Assembly: GCF_000972845.2 (NCBI RefSeq)
Contig: NC_040032.1
Coordinates: 21,066,248-21,130,247 of the forward strand
Source of the DNA: Larimichthys crocea
Taxonomy: Eukaryota > Chordata > Actinopteri > Sciaenidae
Length of the DNA stretch: 64,000 nucleotides
Direction: 5' to 3'
Part shown: positions 61,441 to 64,000 of the stretch, in pieces
How the letters are laid out: every line of letters begins with the position of its first letter
How positions within the stretch are numbered: the first letter of the stretch is position 1
Notes under the pieces: model-generated
Database searches by the model: none
What the model saw: only the letters and a program-made list of their open reading frames with translations
Told to the model about the DNA's origin: nothing
Translations under genes and position numbers: made by a program

Positions 61441-63108
61441 AGCACATCCAGTGATCATGGCAGCAGTCATTGTAGCCAGGTACATCACTGTACATCATAT
61501 GCATACAGATGACACAAACAATACTATACCTGATATTCATCACAACAACGTGTAAAACAAACTGCTGTGAGAAACAGAGACAATTGTTACGCACTGTGCC
61601 AGTCCAGCCGACAGCAGAGTAGGAGAAAAGACAACACTCCCAGAGTTATTAGCAAGTGCGAGCCCTAAACAACAACCTGACAAAAAAGTCAATATGAGGA
61701 GTGAGTCATAGGTAATTAGAACAGTTAAAACTAGAAATAGAATAAGTTGTTTTTCAAATCAAGTAGAAAGTTTTTGCAAAACTTGATTTACAAGAAGTTC
61801 ATAAGAAGTCTTTCTCCAGCACGGTACAGTTGTGCTAATGGATGATTTTGAATTATGTCTATATGATCTACAGTTAACAACGAAGCATAAACATCCAGGA
61901 TTTCAGGCTGCGAATTAGCAAACTTTAGCTGCCCAATATAAAAAATATTGTTGTTATGGAATTTTCTATCCGTAGGTTACACAAGGTCACGTGTGGGCCT
62001 TGAGGTCCTCAGCAGTATTAGTTGTTTGGCTTTGGTTAAGAACTGTAGGTGCCAGTCTATCTCAACACTGTGGTGGCCAGGGTCAGAGAGACCTATTGCT
62101 GCCTTCTTAGACATAATAGATAGTTCACCGTTGACGGTCCAATCTGCGTAAACAGACATCTGTGTCTCCAGACTAGAATATGCTGACAGTAACATCTGCA
62201 TGGGTAAAAACATTCTCTTTGACTAATTCTGGGCGTGTAGTATTTGTGGTGTTATCTTGAGGTTTTAAGTCTATCCACCAGGATGAGTTGTGCAGAATGT
62301 GATACCGACTCAGGCACTTCTGATGAACTTTGAGAGTGTCTCTAATTCTCCTTGGCCAAGCGTTAATAAATACTGTAATACAGCATATGACATTAAAATC
62401 TCCTGAACACTTTCTTCACTCCACAACAATTGTTTGTAGATAATCAGTGATATTTTACTACTTTTACGTGCCATCAATCACAAATTGAAGCTCTTCAACA
62501 CTGACTGAAAGACACACAACTGGATTTTTGCAGCCTCAAAAATGACCAGTGATTTCAATCGATGCCTCTGAGAATCTCTAGAAAATCCAACATCATTATC
62601 TTCAGCAAAGTGGCATGTACTGTGAGACTACAAAAGCCTTTTTCTCATGCCTAGTTAATGGTCTGTATTCGCACTTTGTGTGACTCAGTAAAGAGACACA
62701 CCAATTTTGTTGCAGTATCACAACACCTGGACCGTTGCTGAATGTCATCCTGTCATCCTGTCGGCTGTGTTTCTCCTGCAAGCTGCCTGATAAAACAAAA
62801 AAGGTCATTGAGGCAATGTTAAAAAAATGATCTGGGAAAAGACAGTTCCTGCTGCTCAGCGACTCTCTCAACATTACTTAATCTAAGTCTTTGATAACTT
62901 CCAAAGAAAGTTTTTGTTGGCAGGTGAATGCAAACTAAACAAATTAAAGAGGCATCAGGATGAAACATTTGGAGGTCATGATTAGATATTAGTGCTCTGC
63001 TGTGATGCGTGGGAATGACAAGGCAAAGAGGAACTTCAATTAATTGTTCCTCAGAGGATGTTGTTTTATTTATTTTTTAATTTGTGAGAGGCAGATGGAA
63101 AGAAAAGA

Positions 63109-63124
63109 GGGGGGGGGGGGGGGG
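63109..63124. repeat. Poly-G run
   Basis: Sixteen G in a row after a purine-rich stretch. Length may be inaccurate in the assembly. Confidence 0.9.
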
Positions 63125-64000
63125 ACATGAACGATGACAGAAACTGCCAGAAGATTCAGAGAGAGCGAGTGAGAGAATCAGCCAACCGTTCACTGAACCT
63201 GGTGGTGTATGTAATGTTGCCATGACGACACTAACTTCCCCTAACAAAGCAGGGTAGCTGTCAATATTCCCTCCAGGCAGTATGGGACAAACTGGGACAA
63301 ACCTGCAGCTGCTGACAGACGCCAAGTTGTGCTGAGTCTCTCTGAAGTGCTGCTGCCCATAATGAGAGCTTCCATGAGTGAAGAGGTTTCAGCGGAAGCA
63401 GGTTTGATTGTCTTAAAATTGCTCAGGGAAATATAAACTAAGTAAACTTCAAAACTTATGCTGATGCAACGACTAGAGAGGGAGAGGTAAGCATATATCT
63501 TACTTTAACACATTGTCCTCTAAGGAATAAAATGTGTAAATGCTTTGATCTTTGTTAAGGTGTAATGCATACATTTCTGTATGTTTTCCTAGGTTAAAGG
63601 GTTTATTCAGGGGGAAGCGTTATGTTGTCTCCTTGTAAGACAAAGGCTTTCACAGTAGGTGTCATAATACAATGGTTATGCTTCATTCACATCACCGTCC
63701 TTTAATGTTACTTGGCAGCATTACTGTCAATGTAAGCTACAGTAGCTTCATCAAAATGGACAACAAAAGAGAGTACAAAAAGAATCGGAAGGCCAAACTG
63801 CACAGACAATGAGAACGTTCTCCTCGATGAATACAGAAAGCACAAGCACATAATCCAAAGTAAATTTAACCTAGCCAAATAGACACAGGCAGATGATGTG
63901 GCAGAAGCAGTAACATCAAACAATGTATGAAAACAAACCGTACAGTGAAGACAAATTAAAATATTACTTTGACGGCAAAAAGATGATCAAAAAACTCACC

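Larger units (their letters stand above)
46037..64000. other. Long spacer without recognisable gene
   Basis: Eighteen kilobases of A+T-rich non-coding DNA with scattered simple repeats (listed separately) and poly-A or poly-T runs near 49279 and 54536. No exon, RNA gene or autonomous transposon was recognised. The open frames over 57.8-58.1 kb are shadows of GT arrays. Confidence 0.5.

Noticed and set aside
61132..61488. 118-codon minus-strand frame and its plus-strand partner
   Set aside because: Both strands are open in the same place without domain similarity; low stop density by chance is more likely.
1..64000. CRISPR arrays, operons, phage or bacterial genes
   Set aside because: No regularly spaced direct repeats with unique spacers, no dense gene packing and no prokaryotic genes were seen; the content is that of a vertebrate genome.

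Overview
The window looks like gene-poor nuclear DNA of a ray-finned (teleost) fish. The reasons are the repeat mix (an L1-type LINE with ORF1 and ORF2, two tRNA-derived SINEs sharing a tail, fish-style non-autonomous DNA transposon remnants, a decayed L2/CR1/Rex1-like reverse transcriptase), many (AC)n/(GT)n microsatellites, A+T-rich spacer and no operon-like organisation. I found no host protein-coding gene I would defend, no tRNA or rRNA gene and no CRISPR. The window could be intergenic or lie inside a very long intron. All repeat-family names rest on remembered motifs, not on a database search.

Layout. 1-12.4 kb: spacer with a LINE-tail fragment, a small G+C-rich hairpin (1623-1658), a transposon-end remnant (about 2443-2491) and a long pyrimidine tract (10494-11031), followed by a mixed-composition block that may be conserved non-coding DNA. 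12.4-13.8 kb: two ancient sequences, each present twice in direct order (X-Y-Y-X). 13.8-19.8 kb: half of a locally duplicated 0.5-kb segment, abutted by a near full-length L1-like LINE on the minus strand. Both LINE reading frames are open: ORF1 at 18767-19606 and ORF2 at 14624-18406. 19.8-22.5 kb: spacer, a (CA)n array, a purine/G-run, a 10-N assembly gap, then directly the second copy of the 0.5-kb segment without the LINE. 22.5-64 kb: mostly non-coding DNA with a decayed LINE at about 25.84-26.27 kb, a SINE with target-site duplications (33329-33531), a MITE-like element with terminal inverted repeats (38499-38850), a second SINE (about 45853-46036), several microsatellites, a perfect 42-bp tandem duplication (55264-55347) and a few blocks that could be regulatory.

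How the parts work together: the only genes that form a system are the two LINE ORFs. ORF1 would be the RNA-binding coiled-coil chaperone and ORF2 the endonuclease/reverse transcriptase for target-primed reverse transcription. The SINEs and the MITE-like elements carry no coding capacity and depend on enzymes encoded elsewhere. I did not find a convincing new biological system. The most useful oddities are the duplicated segment straddling the gap (possible mis-assembly), the intact LINE, the X-Y-Y-X block and two imperfect hairpins.
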